DNA of 19,947 nt from SURF-24 sp964537965 (GTDB taxonomy: Bacteria; Bacteroidota; Ignavibacteria; Ignavibacteriales; SURF-24): positions 1 to 19,947 of the forward strand of contig CAZIDB010000073.1 of NCBI GenBank assembly GCA_964537965.1, given 5' to 3'. A program made the translations under genes and the position numbers. Below are positions 1 through 8,537 of this stretch, in pieces; the first letter of the stretch is position 1, and each line of letters begins with the position of its first letter. The notes under the pieces are model-generated. The model saw only the letters and a list, made by a program, of their open reading frames with translations. It was not told where the DNA came from and did no database searches.

Positions 1-1
1 T

Positions 2-892
2 AAGTATAAATCAACTCAGCCGGTTCTTGTTTTTGCTCCGTTAACTAAATTTAATGATGTCAAAAAACTCGACGAGAGAATAATTCCAACAGTTTTTACA
101 AAAGAACATCTGAGTTTTCTAAAACCTTTCTTTAATCGAAAACCAATTAAAGTTCATGTTAAAATTGATTCCGGTATGGGAAGAGTCGGAGTGAGATTTG
201 ATGAAGCTGTTAAGTTTGTTAAGTATGTAAGTTCATTAAAAGAATTTGAGATTGACGGAATCTACACCCATTTTGCGACATCGGATGAAAAAGATAAGAC
301 ATATGCGAACCTTCAACTGTTAAGGTTTAAGAATATTATTGCCGAACTTAAAGCAATGAAGATAAACTACGGATTGGCACATTGTGCTAACAGCGGAGCT
401 ATCCTGGATATGCCTGATTCGTATCTTGATATGGTACGACCGGGAATTTCTTTATACGGATATTATCCATCGCACGAAACTTCAGAATCAATAAAACTTA
501 AACCGGTTATGTCATTGATATCTAAAATAGATGGGTTAAAAGAAATCTCAAAAGGTGAATCTGTTAGTTACGGCAGAAGATTTATTGCGAAACAAAATAC
601 AAAGATTGCGTCTGTTTCAATCGGTTATGCAGATGGTTTTATAAGAGGTCTTACGAATAAAGCTTCAGGTATAATCGGCAATAAAATTTATAAGCAGGTT
701 GGCCAGGTTTGCATGGATAGAATCATGTTCGAAGTTGATGATAAGGTTAAACTTTATGATGACATCATTCTTTTAGGTGAAAAAGGGAAATGCAAAATAA
801 CAGCCTGGGACTGGTCAGATGCTATTAACACTATTCCCTATGAAGTAACCTGCAATATCAGCAAAAGAGTACCAAGAAAATATAAAGAGTAA
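2..892 (+). CDS. alr: Alanine racemase, 5'-truncated by the window edge
   Basis: PLP-dependent racemase that makes D-alanine for peptidoglycan in the cytoplasm. The reading frame is open from base 2, so the first ATG at 176 is internal and the true start lies outside the window; 296 residues are visible. The barrel-domain motif KIDSGMGRVG (around base 160-190) and the C-terminal motifs SIGYADG (catalytic Tyr), GQVCMD and PYEVTCNISKRVPR are all typical of the family. The N-terminal PLP-binding lysine motif is beyond the edge and cannot be checked. The stop codon overlaps the next ATG by one base (TAATG), which indicates translational coupling with the following gene. The identification is secure; only the missing N-terminus limits it. 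Confidence 0.96.
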   Translation, partial: KYKSTQPVLVFAPLTKFNDVKKLDERIIPTVFTKEHLSFLKPFFNRKPIKVHVKIDSGMGRVGVRFDEAVKFVKYVSSLKEFEIDGIYTHFATSDEKDKTYANLQLLRFKNIIAELKAMKINYGLAHCANSGAILDMPDSYLDMVRPGISLYGYYPSHETSESIKLKPVMSLISKIDGLKEISKGESVSYGRRFIAKQNTKIASVSIGYADGFIRGLTNKASGIIGNKIYKQVGQVCMDRIMFEVDDKVKLYDDIILLGEKGKCKITAWDWSDAINTIPYEVTCNISKRVPRKYKE

Positions 893-1785
893 TGAACTTT
901 ACAAAACAATATCTTGTACAGTGTTTAACATCGGCTGCAAACAACCTGCGGCTAAGTACGGAAAAAATTGAAGTCGTTGCATTGTTAAGAGAAGATATTA
1001 GTAAATGTGAAAACCTTGAGATTGAAATTAGCGAAATGAAAAAAGTTACTGAGCTTTCCACCTTCGCAATAAAATTAGGTGAACTTTTTAACTACCTGGA
1101 AAAAGGAAAAATTGATTTTCTTAAAGTAACTGAAAAGTACAAAGAACATTGCTCCTATATTGTTAAAGATATGAATACTCTCCTTGAAAGAGTCTCACCG
1201 GAGATGTACAGAAAAATTAGAACTCAACTAAATGAACAGATTGATAAAAGAAACGGCGACGGCGAAACTGCAAAAGTTGAGAAGACATTTATTGATGAAA
1301 ATAATTTACAGGATTCACAAGTTCCAGTTGAGATAAAATTTGAAAAGGAAATTGAAAAATCTGAAAATGATATACTGAAGGAAGAGTTTATTCTGGAAGA
1401 GGACGAAAAACAGGAGGATATTCTTTTTGAAAAGTTTGAAGAAAGAATATTGCATCCCATTAAAATGCTGGACCAGTTCCTTAAAAATCTTACTCCCGAT
1501 AATCTGAATCCTGAAGAAATTGACAGGTACTATAAAATGATGGATAAGAATGCAGAGCTATCTTCAAGGATAGGTTTTGATATCATTTCCAGTATGCATA
1601 AAATATTCGTAAATGCATTGTTGCTAATCAGGTCCGGTTCATTACTACCTGTTAAAGATGTAGTAGAATCAATGCGCGCATGTTTAATTGTTATTGTTGC
1701 TGTTGTTAAAGGTAAAGAAGTTGATATAACTAATTATTTAAATCGTGCCGAAAATTTCGGCAGACAAATTCAGAATTTAAGTTAA
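892..1785 (+). CDS. Unrecognised helical protein in the alr-manC operon
   Basis: I do not recognise this 297-residue protein. It has no signal peptide or clear membrane segment and looks cytoplasmic. Three parts are visible: an N-terminal helical region (about residues 1-125); a highly charged Glu/Lys-rich linker (about 128-190) likely to be disordered or coiled coil; and a C-terminal helical domain (about 190-297) with a hydrophobic stretch near residues 254-272 (ACLIVIVAVV) that is more likely a buried helix than a membrane span. The N-terminal segment around residues 53-70 faintly resembles a histidine-phosphotransfer helix but lacks the histidine, so I do not call it one. It starts on the last base of the alr stop and ends 8 nt before manC, so it is co-expressed with cell-wall and nucleotide-sugar genes. 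Function unknown. Confidence 0.85.
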   Translation: MNFTKQYLVQCLTSAANNLRLSTEKIEVVALLREDISKCENLEIEISEMKKVTELSTFAIKLGELFNYLEKGKIDFLKVTEKYKEHCSYIVKDMNTLLERVSPEMYRKIRTQLNEQIDKRNGDGETAKVEKTFIDENNLQDSQVPVEIKFEKEIEKSENDILKEEFILEEDEKQEDILFEKFEERILHPIKMLDQFLKNLTPDNLNPEEIDRYYKMMDKNAELSSRIGFDIISSMHKIFVNALLLIRSGSLLPVKDVVESMRACLIVIVAVVKGKEVDITNYLNRAENFGRQIQNLS

Positions 1786-1793
1786 GGAATGAA

Positions 1794-2861
1794 ATGGAAA
1801 TTTTTGCCGTTATAATGGCTGGTGGTGTTGGCGCACGGTTTTGGCCGAGAAGCCGTGAAAAAACACCTAAACAATTATTGAAAATATTTAATGAAAAATC
1901 TCTTATAACAAATACAATTGACCGCCTTGAAGGTCTTATTCCTGCTGATCATATTTATATAGTTACAAATAAAACTCAGAAGAGTTCTATCAAGACTCAG
2001 CTTGGAAGCATCCCGTCTGAAAATATTATAGCTGAACCTTTCGGTAAAAATACTGCTGCTGCTATCGGATTGTCGGCATCAATTATACAGCACAGAAGTA
2101 AAGATGCATTATTGGTCACTTTGCCTGCAGATCATATTATAAAAGAAAAGGAACTGTTCCAGCAGACAATAAAAAAAGCTATTGATTTTGCTGATAAATC
2201 CGGCGGACTCTTAACCATCGGAATAAATCCAACACGCCCCGAAACCGGCTATGGTTATATCCAGATAGATGACAAACCAAAGGATGACGGCATTTATAAA
2301 GTTTTAACCTTTGCCGAAAAACCAAATTTTGCAACGGCTGTAAGATTTATTGAAAGCGGGGATTTCCTTTGGAATAGCGGTATGTTTATCTGGAAAGCAG
2401 AAGCAATACTTTCTGAAATGAAAGCGTATATGCCTGAGCTTGACACTGCTTTAAATAATATTAAAACTGCAATCGGTACTTCCAAATTTATTAAAACGCT
2501 TACAATTGAATATGGTCAGCTTAAAAGTATCTCTATCGATTACGGTGTGATGGAAAAATCAAGCAAAGTTTTTTTAGTTAAAGGGAATTTTTCATGGAGT
2601 GACGTTGGCAGTTGGGAAGAGGTTTATCAGTTATCTGTTAAAGATGGAGATGGAAATGCAGTTGCCGGTAATTACTATAATGTCAACTCAACTGATTCTT
2701 ATGTTTATGCACCTGAAAAGTTTACAGCATTGATAGGTGTAGAAAATTTAATTGTAATTGATACTAAAGATGCTTTACTTGTTTGTAAAAGAGACCAGGC
2801 ACAATCTGTAAAAAATATTGTTGATTATCTTAAGTTAAAAAAGTTATCTAAACATTTGTGA
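1794..2861 (+). CDS. manC: Mannose-1-phosphate guanylyltransferase
   Basis: Transfers GMP from GTP to mannose-1-phosphate to give GDP-mannose, the precursor of mannose/fucose units in surface polysaccharides; cytoplasmic. At 355 residues it is the single-domain form, without the C-terminal phosphomannose-isomerase cupin of the bifunctional enzymes. The nucleotidyltransferase signature is at residues 9-27 (AGGVGARFWPRSR followed by PKQ). EPFGKNTAAA lies at about 81-90, PADH at 111-114, FAEKP at 173-177 and WNSGMF at 193-198, with WSDVGSW further on. A purine-rich AAGGAATG sequence lies just before the ATG. Its stop overlaps the pyrK GTG start (GTGA). Specificity for GDP-mannose rather than another NDP-sugar rests on the WNSGMF/WSDVGSW pattern. 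Confidence 0.93.
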   Translation: MEIFAVIMAGGVGARFWPRSREKTPKQLLKIFNEKSLITNTIDRLEGLIPADHIYIVTNKTQKSSIKTQLGSIPSENIIAEPFGKNTAAAIGLSASIIQHRSKDALLVTLPADHIIKEKELFQQTIKKAIDFADKSGGLLTIGINPTRPETGYGYIQIDDKPKDDGIYKVLTFAEKPNFATAVRFIESGDFLWNSGMFIWKAEAILSEMKAYMPELDTALNNIKTAIGTSKFIKTLTIEYGQLKSISIDYGVMEKSSKVFLVKGNFSWSDVGSWEEVYQLSVKDGDGNAVAGNYYNVNSTDSYVYAPEKFTALIGVENLIVIDTKDALLVCKRDQAQSVKNIVDYLKLKKLSKHL

Positions 2862-3637
2862 TTAAACAGGGAAATAATTTGGTTATTGCTAACGCAACTC
2901 TTGTTCAATGCTCGGATATAGGAAACTCAACTCATTTAATTAAAATCAAGTGTCCTGAAATTGCCCTTAACTGTTATCCGGGTCAGTTTTGTAATATTAA
3001 AGTAAGCGATTCAACTTATCCGTTGCTTCGCAGACCTTTTAGTATTTGTGACGTTGAAGGTGAAAATGTTTTGTTTATGTATAATGTTCAGGGTGGCGGT
3101 ACAAGACTTCTCTCATCAAAAAAAATCGGTGATAAGGTCGACATCTTAGGTCCACTTGGGAATGGCTTTAACATTGAAGACGAGTACGATACTGCGGTTA
3201 TTGTTGCCGGTGGAATTGGTGAAGCGCCTTTTCCATTCTTAATAAATAAACTGCCGTTTGATAAAATGATATATTCATTTGTAGGCGGTAAATCCCAAAA
3301 TGATATAATTACGTACGGATTAAAAAATGTTCTGGTTTCTACGGATGACGGTTCATTGGGATTTGAAGGAAACGTAATTGAATTGCTTGAAGCAAATATT
3401 AAATTGTTTGAAGGTAAAAAGATTAAAATATTCGGCTGCGGTCCTAACGCCATGCTGAGAGCGCTTAAATTATTTGCAGTAAAAAATAATTTTAACTGTG
3501 AGGTATCTACGGAAAGTGCAATGGCTTGTGGTTTTGGTATTTGCCAGGGTTGCCCGATTGGAGCAGCTGATAAAGATGGATATTATCTTGTTTGTAAAGA
3601 TGGCCCGGTTTTTAATGTTAACAAGGTAAATATATGA
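2858..3637 (+). CDS. pyrK: Dihydroorotate dehydrogenase B, electron-transfer subunit
   Basis: FAD and 2Fe-2S subunit that passes electrons from dihydroorotate (via PyrD FMN) to NAD+ in de novo pyrimidine synthesis. The FAD-binding motif LLRRPFS is at residues 56-62, the NAD-binding glycine motif VAGGIGEAP at about 116-124, and the four iron-sulfur cysteines at 224, 229, 232 and 246 in the expected C-x4-C-x2-C-x13-C layout. The 259-residue length is normal. The start is GTG at 2858, overlapping the manC stop as GTGA. The 3' end overlaps pyrD as ATGA, as expected for a two-subunit enzyme made in equal amounts. Confidence 0.96.
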   Translation: MIKQGNNLVIANATLVQCSDIGNSTHLIKIKCPEIALNCYPGQFCNIKVSDSTYPLLRRPFSICDVEGENVLFMYNVQGGGTRLLSSKKIGDKVDILGPLGNGFNIEDEYDTAVIVAGGIGEAPFPFLINKLPFDKMIYSFVGGKSQNDIITYGLKNVLVSTDDGSLGFEGNVIELLEANIKLFEGKKIKIFGCGPNAMLRALKLFAVKNNFNCEVSTESAMACGFGICQGCPIGAADKDGYYLVCKDGPVFNVNKVNI

Positions 3638-4557
3638 GTACAGTTGATTTAACTGTTGAAATAGGCCCGTTAAAACTTAAAAACCCGGTGATGCTTGCTT
3701 CCGGTACGGTTGGTTATGGAAATGAGATTTCAAATATTACTGACCTTAACAAACTTGGTGCAATAGTAACAAAATCCTTAAGCCTGAAACCAAGAATAGG
3801 CAATCCTCCGCAGCGTATTGTTGAAACTGCTTCCGGTATGTTGAATGCAATTGGATTGGCAAATGTTGGAGTTGAAGAATTTATTAAGGATAAAATTCCT
3901 TTCCTTAAAAATATTGATTCGACAATAATCTGTAATATTGCCGCGAGTTCAGTTGAAGAATATGTTGAGTGCACTCAAATTTTATCCGGTGAAGAAACTA
4001 TAAAAGCCTTCGAGATAAATGTATCTTGTCCTAATGTACGGGAAGGCGGATTAATTTTTGGAAATGATCTTGCTTCGGTTGGCAGAATTACGGAACAAGT
4101 TCGGTCTGCTACATCAAAACCGATTATCATTAAACTTTCTCCCAATGTTTCTAACATTGCGGAGTTTGCAGCAATCGTTAAGAAGGAAGGTGGTGATGCA
4201 GTTTCCGCAATAAATACACTTGTTGGAACTGCATTCAATATTTATACGCGTAAGCCAAAAATCAAAAATATAACCGGCGGATTATCTGGCCCTGCTATAA
4301 AACCTGTTGCGCTTGCAAAAGTTTTGGAAATAAAAAGAAAGGTGGATATACCGATTATTGGAATCGGCGGAATAATGAATTGGGAAGATTCAGTTGAATT
4401 TATGATTGCCGGTGCCACAGCATTTCAACTGGGAACAGTGAATTTCATCAATCCAAATTGTGGAATTGAAATTATTGACGGATTGATTAATTATTGTGGA
4501 AAGATGTCTATACGAAAAATCTCTGATGTTACCGGCTCATTTGAAATAGAGAGCTAA
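3634..4557 (+). CDS. pyrD: Dihydroorotate dehydrogenase B, catalytic subunit (class 1B)
   Basis: FMN flavoprotein that oxidises dihydroorotate to orotate; works as a heterotetramer with PyrK. The class 1 signature EINVSCPNV contains the catalytic Cys132; class 2 enzymes use serine, so this is the cytosolic NAD-linked type, consistent with the adjacent pyrK. The N-terminal motif NPVMLASGTVGYG and the phosphate-binding GIGGIM segment (encoded near 4360-4380) are present. 307 residues is full length. Its start overlaps pyrK by four bases, and folC follows after 19 nt. Confidence 0.96.
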   Translation: MSTVDLTVEIGPLKLKNPVMLASGTVGYGNEISNITDLNKLGAIVTKSLSLKPRIGNPPQRIVETASGMLNAIGLANVGVEEFIKDKIPFLKNIDSTIICNIAASSVEEYVECTQILSGEETIKAFEINVSCPNVREGGLIFGNDLASVGRITEQVRSATSKPIIIKLSPNVSNIAEFAAIVKKEGGDAVSAINTLVGTAFNIYTRKPKIKNITGGLSGPAIKPVALAKVLEIKRKVDIPIIGIGGIMNWEDSVEFMIAGATAFQLGTVNFINPNCGIEIIDGLINYCGKMSIRKISDVTGSFEIES

Positions 4558-4576
4558 GAAAGTAAATTCATTTATT

Positions 4577-5833
4577 ATGAACATTGAAGAATCGTTGGTT
4601 AAACTTTATTCTTTACAGAAATTCGGGATAAAGTTAGGCTTAAGTAATATAACAGATTTTCTAAATCGACTAGGAAATCCACAGAATGATTTTAAATCCT
4701 TTCACGTTGCCGGATCAAACGGAAAGGGAAGTACAACATCTTTTATCGCAAGCATTCTTATGGAAGCAGGATATAAAGTTGGTTTGTACACATCACCGCA
4801 TTTTATAAGATTCAACGAACGGGTGAAAATTGGAAACACAGAAATAAACGATCAATATATTTCTGAATTTATTACTGAGAATTATAATTATATAATTGAA
4901 AGGAAACTTACTTTTTTTGAAGTTACGACTGCACTTGCATTTAAATATTTCTCAGATAATAAAATAGATTATGCTGCTGTTGAGACTGGATTAGGAGGAA
5001 GACTTGATGCAACAAATGTAATTGATCCTGTCGCATCAGTAATTATTTCAATTAGCTTAGAACATACTGATATACTTGGTGAGACAATTGAAAAAATAGC
5101 TTTTGAAAAAGCAGGCATTATAAAAGCAGGTAGGAAAGTTTTTATAGGAATACTTCCGGATGAAGCTATTAGAGTTATTGCTGACAGATGCGATCAATTA
5201 AACTCAGAATTAATTTCTCTTGGAATTTCATTGCAGGAACAGGAAAAATATGTAGAACTAATAACTCCAGATAAACACCTGATAAGAATTTCACCGCCGC
5301 TAAAAGGGAAATTCCAGGAATATAACTCAGCATTAGCTGCAAACTGTATCCTGAATTCAGTCCCAGAAATTAAAAATGAAACCATACTTAACGGAATCAG
5401 GAATGTTGAAGATAATACTGGAATTCAAGGACGATATGAAGTATATTCTAATGTGCCGAAAGTGATATTCGATTCGTCTCATAACCCTGAAGGTGTGGAA
5501 AATTTTGTTGGAACATTTGGTAAAGAGAGTCCTAAGTATAAGAAGAGAATAATAATGTTCGGTGCTATGCGGGATAAGGACATTACCTCAATGCTGGGTA
5601 TACTTAAGAATTATTTTGATGAGTTTCGTTTTATTGATATAAACATGGAAAGGTGTGAAAAAGCAGATGTGCTGGCAAAAGTAGGTCAAGAATTAAATCT
5701 GAATTATGTAGTTGAAAGAGATCCACTAAAATATTTAAATGACTTTGTCGAAAATAATGTGGAAGATTGCCTTGTTGTATTAGGCAGCATTTATATCCTT
5801 GGAACAATAAAATCACAAATTTACCTTAAATAG
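4577..5833 (+). CDS. folC: Folylpolyglutamate synthase / dihydrofolate synthase
   Basis: Mur-ligase-family enzyme that adds glutamate to dihydropteroate/tetrahydrofolate using ATP, in the cytoplasm. The P-loop GSNGKGST is at residues 46-53, followed by YTSPHFIRFNERV, the ETGLGGRLDATNV motif that separates FolC from the Mur ligases, and FDSSHNPEG in the C-terminal domain (usual form D-AHNP). 418 residues is a normal length. It is the last gene of the operon: a promoter for rho begins four bases after its stop, and no hairpin terminator is visible between them, so some read-through into rho is possible. Confidence 0.95.
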   Translation: MNIEESLVKLYSLQKFGIKLGLSNITDFLNRLGNPQNDFKSFHVAGSNGKGSTTSFIASILMEAGYKVGLYTSPHFIRFNERVKIGNTEINDQYISEFITENYNYIIERKLTFFEVTTALAFKYFSDNKIDYAAVETGLGGRLDATNVIDPVASVIISISLEHTDILGETIEKIAFEKAGIIKAGRKVFIGILPDEAIRVIADRCDQLNSELISLGISLQEQEKYVELITPDKHLIRISPPLKGKFQEYNSALAANCILNSVPEIKNETILNGIRNVEDNTGIQGRYEVYSNVPKVIFDSSHNPEGVENFVGTFGKESPKYKKRIIMFGAMRDKDITSMLGILKNYFDEFRFIDINMERCEKADVLAKVGQELNLNYVVERDPLKYLNDFVENNVEDCLVVLGSIYILGTIKSQIYLK

Positions 5834-5836
5834 TGC

Positions 5837-5865
5837 TTGACATTTTTTTCAGATAAGGCTAATTT
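5837..5865 (+). promoter_or_regulatory. Candidate promoter for rho
   Basis: TTGACA at 5837-5842, a 17-nt spacer, then TAATTT at 5860-5865, continuing as TAATTTTA. Read as a Bacteroidota-type promoter this is TTG-N20-TAnnTTTA, the same spacing as the promoters upstream of adk and in the tRNA cluster. Transcription would start near 5872 and give a leader of about 130 nt before the rho ATG at 6004. I see no strong hairpin or riboswitch in that leader. Long leaders are common for rho because of autoregulation; here that is only inference. Confidence 0.6.
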
Positions 5866-6003
5866 TATTGTGGTTCCTCTTGTTCCTATCAAATAATCAA
5901 ATAAACAAGTGGTCTAAATTAAACCCCGGTTAACAAATCTGGTAATTGTGTTAATCAAAAATTTTAAATATTCATTTTCAAACTTTTAACAGGGATTCGA
6001 AAT

Positions 6004-7257
6004 ATGCCAATGGATATTTCAGAACTACAATCCAAAAAGATTGTTGATTTGTACAAAATTGCTAAAGACCTGGAAATTTCCGGTTACAGCGATTTAAGAA
6101 AACAAGAACTTATCTTTAAAATTCTTGAAGCCCAGACCGAAAAAGACGGACTTACATTTTCTAAAGGTGTTCTTGAAGTATTAACTGACGGATATGGATT
6201 CTTAAGATCCTCCGATTATAACTATCTTCCTTCTCCTGATGATATTTATGTCTCACCTTCACAAATTAAAAGATTCAGTTTGCGTACGGGTGATCATGTA
6301 AGCGGGCAGGTTAGGCCTCCAAAGGAAGGTGAAAGATTCTTTGCATTGCTTAGAGTTGAAGCAGTTAATGGTCAAAATCCTGAAGCAGTTAGAGAACGAA
6401 CCCTTTTTGATAACCTTACCCCTCTTTACCCAATTAAAAGAATTACACTTGAATCTGCTCCGGGTGAGTATTCAATGCGTGTAGTAGATATGCTTTCACC
6501 AATTGGTAAAGGGCAGAGAGGATTAATCGTTTCTCCACCAAAGAGCGGTAAAACAATTTTACTCCAGAAGATTGCCAATTCAATTACTAGAAACCATCCT
6601 GAAGTGAAACTTATTATTTTACTTATCGATGAACGTCCTGAAGAAGTTACCGATATGCAGCGTTCTGTTCAGGCAGAAGTAATAAGCTCAACATTTGATG
6701 AACCGGCAGACAGGCACGTCCAGGTTGCAAATATGGTTCAGGAAAAAGCAAAGAGAATGGTTGAAGCAGGTGAAGATGTTGTAATATTACTTGATAGTAT
6801 TACAAGATTAGCAAGAGCCCATAACACAGTAATTCCTCATAGCGGTAGAATTCTTTCCGGTGGTGTTGACGCAAATGCTTTGCATAAACCAAAAAGATTT
6901 TTTGGTGCCGCAAGAAATACCGAAGAAGCCGGTAGTTTAACTATCATTGCAACTGCACTTATTGATACCGGCAGTCGTATGGATGAAGTTATCTTTGAAG
7001 AGTTCAAAGGTACAGGTAATATGGAAATTGTATTGAGCAGAGATCTGGCAGACAGAAGAATTTTCCCTGCTATTGATGTTAATAAATCCGGAACAAGAAA
7101 AGAAGAATTACTCCTTAGAGAAGACGAAATAAATAAGGTCTGGATATTAAGAAAAATCATTAGTGAATTTGATACTGTTGAAGCAATGGAATTTTTGCTT
7201 GATAAAATAAGAGGGACGAAGAACAATAAAGAATTTATGAATAATATGAACAGCTAA
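6004..7257 (+). CDS. rho: Transcription termination factor Rho
   Basis: Hexameric RNA-dependent ATPase that releases RNA polymerase from untranslated transcripts. Domains in order: the Rho N-terminal helical domain (about residues 5-45), the RNA-binding cold-shock-like fold with RNP1-type DGYGFLR at 62-68, and the ATPase core with Walker A SPPKSGKT (177-184), Walker B VVILLDS (259-265), the Q-loop region GRILSGGVDANAL and the arginine-finger region GTGNMEIVLSRDLADRR. At 417 residues it has no large low-complexity insertion, unlike Rho of some Bacteroidota. The ATG at 6004 is used; an in-frame ATG at 6010 is an equal possibility. It heads a likely operon, with the GWxTD gene 32 nt downstream. 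Confidence 0.97.
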   Translation: MPMDISELQSKKIVDLYKIAKDLEISGYSDLRKQELIFKILEAQTEKDGLTFSKGVLEVLTDGYGFLRSSDYNYLPSPDDIYVSPSQIKRFSLRTGDHVSGQVRPPKEGERFFALLRVEAVNGQNPEAVRERTLFDNLTPLYPIKRITLESAPGEYSMRVVDMLSPIGKGQRGLIVSPPKSGKTILLQKIANSITRNHPEVKLIILLIDERPEEVTDMQRSVQAEVISSTFDEPADRHVQVANMVQEKAKRMVEAGEDVVILLDSITRLARAHNTVIPHSGRILSGGVDANALHKPKRFFGAARNTEEAGSLTIIATALIDTGSRMDEVIFEEFKGTGNMEIVLSRDLADRRIFPAIDVNKSGTRKEELLLREDEINKVWILRKIISEFDTVEAMEFLLDKIRGTKNNKEFMNNMNS

Positions 7258-7289
7258 AGTTCTGTTCCTTTTAAGCAGAAAAATCGGCT

Positions 7290-8537
7290 ATGCGGAAATT
7301 AATATTTTTTCTTTTCGTTTCTTTTAATGTTCTTGGCTATGCACAGCCTGGTGGTAAGAATATATATACTGATGCAATCTTTCTACCCGCCGGAACAAAT
7401 ATTCATTGTATTATTTCATATAGAATCAGTTACGATCAGCTTGTATTCGTAAAGAAAAATTCTGACTTCCAGGCGAATATCAGAATATCTGCTGAAGTAT
7501 TTGATTCTACAGATAAAAGTATACTTAGAGAAATAAAAGAAGAAAACCTTTCATTAAAATCTTATGAGTTAACAACAAAGAAAGATCTTTTCATCCAGGG
7601 ATTTCTTGAACTTGATATACCTGCCATTAATTTTAAAATTAAACCCGGCTATACAGATATCAATTCCGGTTATGAACAGATTCTTAATGAATTCATATTT
7701 GATAGACGAAAATTCAATTCTTTAAATGTCTTTAAACCGATTGTTGTAAAAGACAATAAACAGATTTCCGATACAACTGCAACATGGGAACTTGTAAACT
7801 ACAATGGTAATATCCCATTCTCATCTGATGATATTTCATTAGTGATTGTTTCATCAAATCCAAAAGTTGAAACAATTAATGTTGAGATAAAAAGCAATGA
7901 CTCAATTTTGTTAAAACAAAATATCCGGAAAACATTTACCGGGGATTTATCGGTAACAAACTCAAACGGACTAAAATTAAATTTAAATAGGCGGGAAGAA
8001 GAATCTCAAATATTTGTAATCCGGAATGTGAATGCAAAAGCATATGAAGGATCATTTGAGGTTAAAATTCGATCCGGTAATGATTCTGCTTCTTTTGAAA
8101 ATAAAGTTGAGTGGTTTTTAAAACCACGCACACTGCAAAACGAAGAGTATGCAAGAAAAATATTAGCATACATCGCAGATGAACTGGAATTAAAAAAAAT
8201 AAAGTCTGCTTCAACAGATAAGAATTATGCTTCCTTCTTTGAATTTTGGAAAAAATATGACCCCACACCTGAAACAACCTTTAACGAATTATTAAGCGAA
8301 TACTATGCAAGGGCAGACTTCGCAATAATTAATTATTCTGTATTGGGAAAAACAAACGGGGCAGAAACTGACCGTGGGAAAATTCATATACTCTACGGTA
8401 AACCTGATGATATTAACAGGGTTTATAATAGTTCAAACGACATTACTGAAGTCTGGACTTATAACTCACCCAAAAATAAATTTGTATTTAGGGATAAAAC
8501 CGGAACCGGAAATTTTATTCTGGAAAGTCATCAATGA
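7290..8537 (+). CDS. GWxTD-family exported protein
   Basis: 415 residues with an N-terminal signal peptide (MRKLIFFLFVSFNVLGYAQ), so likely periplasmic or outer-membrane associated. The C-terminal quarter (about residues 325-411) matches the GWxTD domain found across FCB bacteria and Acidobacteria: NELLSEYYARADFAI, then NGAETDRGKIHILYGKPDDI and EVWTY. The name-giving motif is altered: GAETD at 357-361, with alanine in place of the tryptophan. The middle (about 25-310) is beta-rich, with fragments that look like immunoglobulin-type strands. Biochemical role unknown for the family. Its stop overlaps pdxA as ATGA, so the two are translationally coupled. Confidence 0.85.
   Translation: MRKLIFFLFVSFNVLGYAQPGGKNIYTDAIFLPAGTNIHCIISYRISYDQLVFVKKNSDFQANIRISAEVFDSTDKSILREIKEENLSLKSYELTTKKDLFIQGFLELDIPAINFKIKPGYTDINSGYEQILNEFIFDRRKFNSLNVFKPIVVKDNKQISDTTATWELVNYNGNIPFSSDDISLVIVSSNPKVETINVEIKSNDSILLKQNIRKTFTGDLSVTNSNGLKLNLNRREEESQIFVIRNVNAKAYEGSFEVKIRSGNDSASFENKVEWFLKPRTLQNEEYARKILAYIADELELKKIKSASTDKNYASFFEFWKKYDPTPETTFNELLSEYYARADFAIINYSVLGKTNGAETDRGKIHILYGKPDDINRVYNSSNDITEVWTYNSPKNKFVFRDKTGTGNFILESHQ

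Noticed and set aside
3088..3453. 121-codon minus-strand ORF inside pyrK
   Set aside because: Shadow of a well-supported pyrK frame with all cofactor motifs; no start context or recognisable domain.
5866..6003. Riboswitch in the rho leader
   Set aside because: The leader is long, but I find no paired structure or known aptamer consensus; only a leader of unknown function can be claimed.
6837..7226. 129-codon minus-strand ORF inside rho
   Set aside because: Antisense of highly conserved rho sequence.
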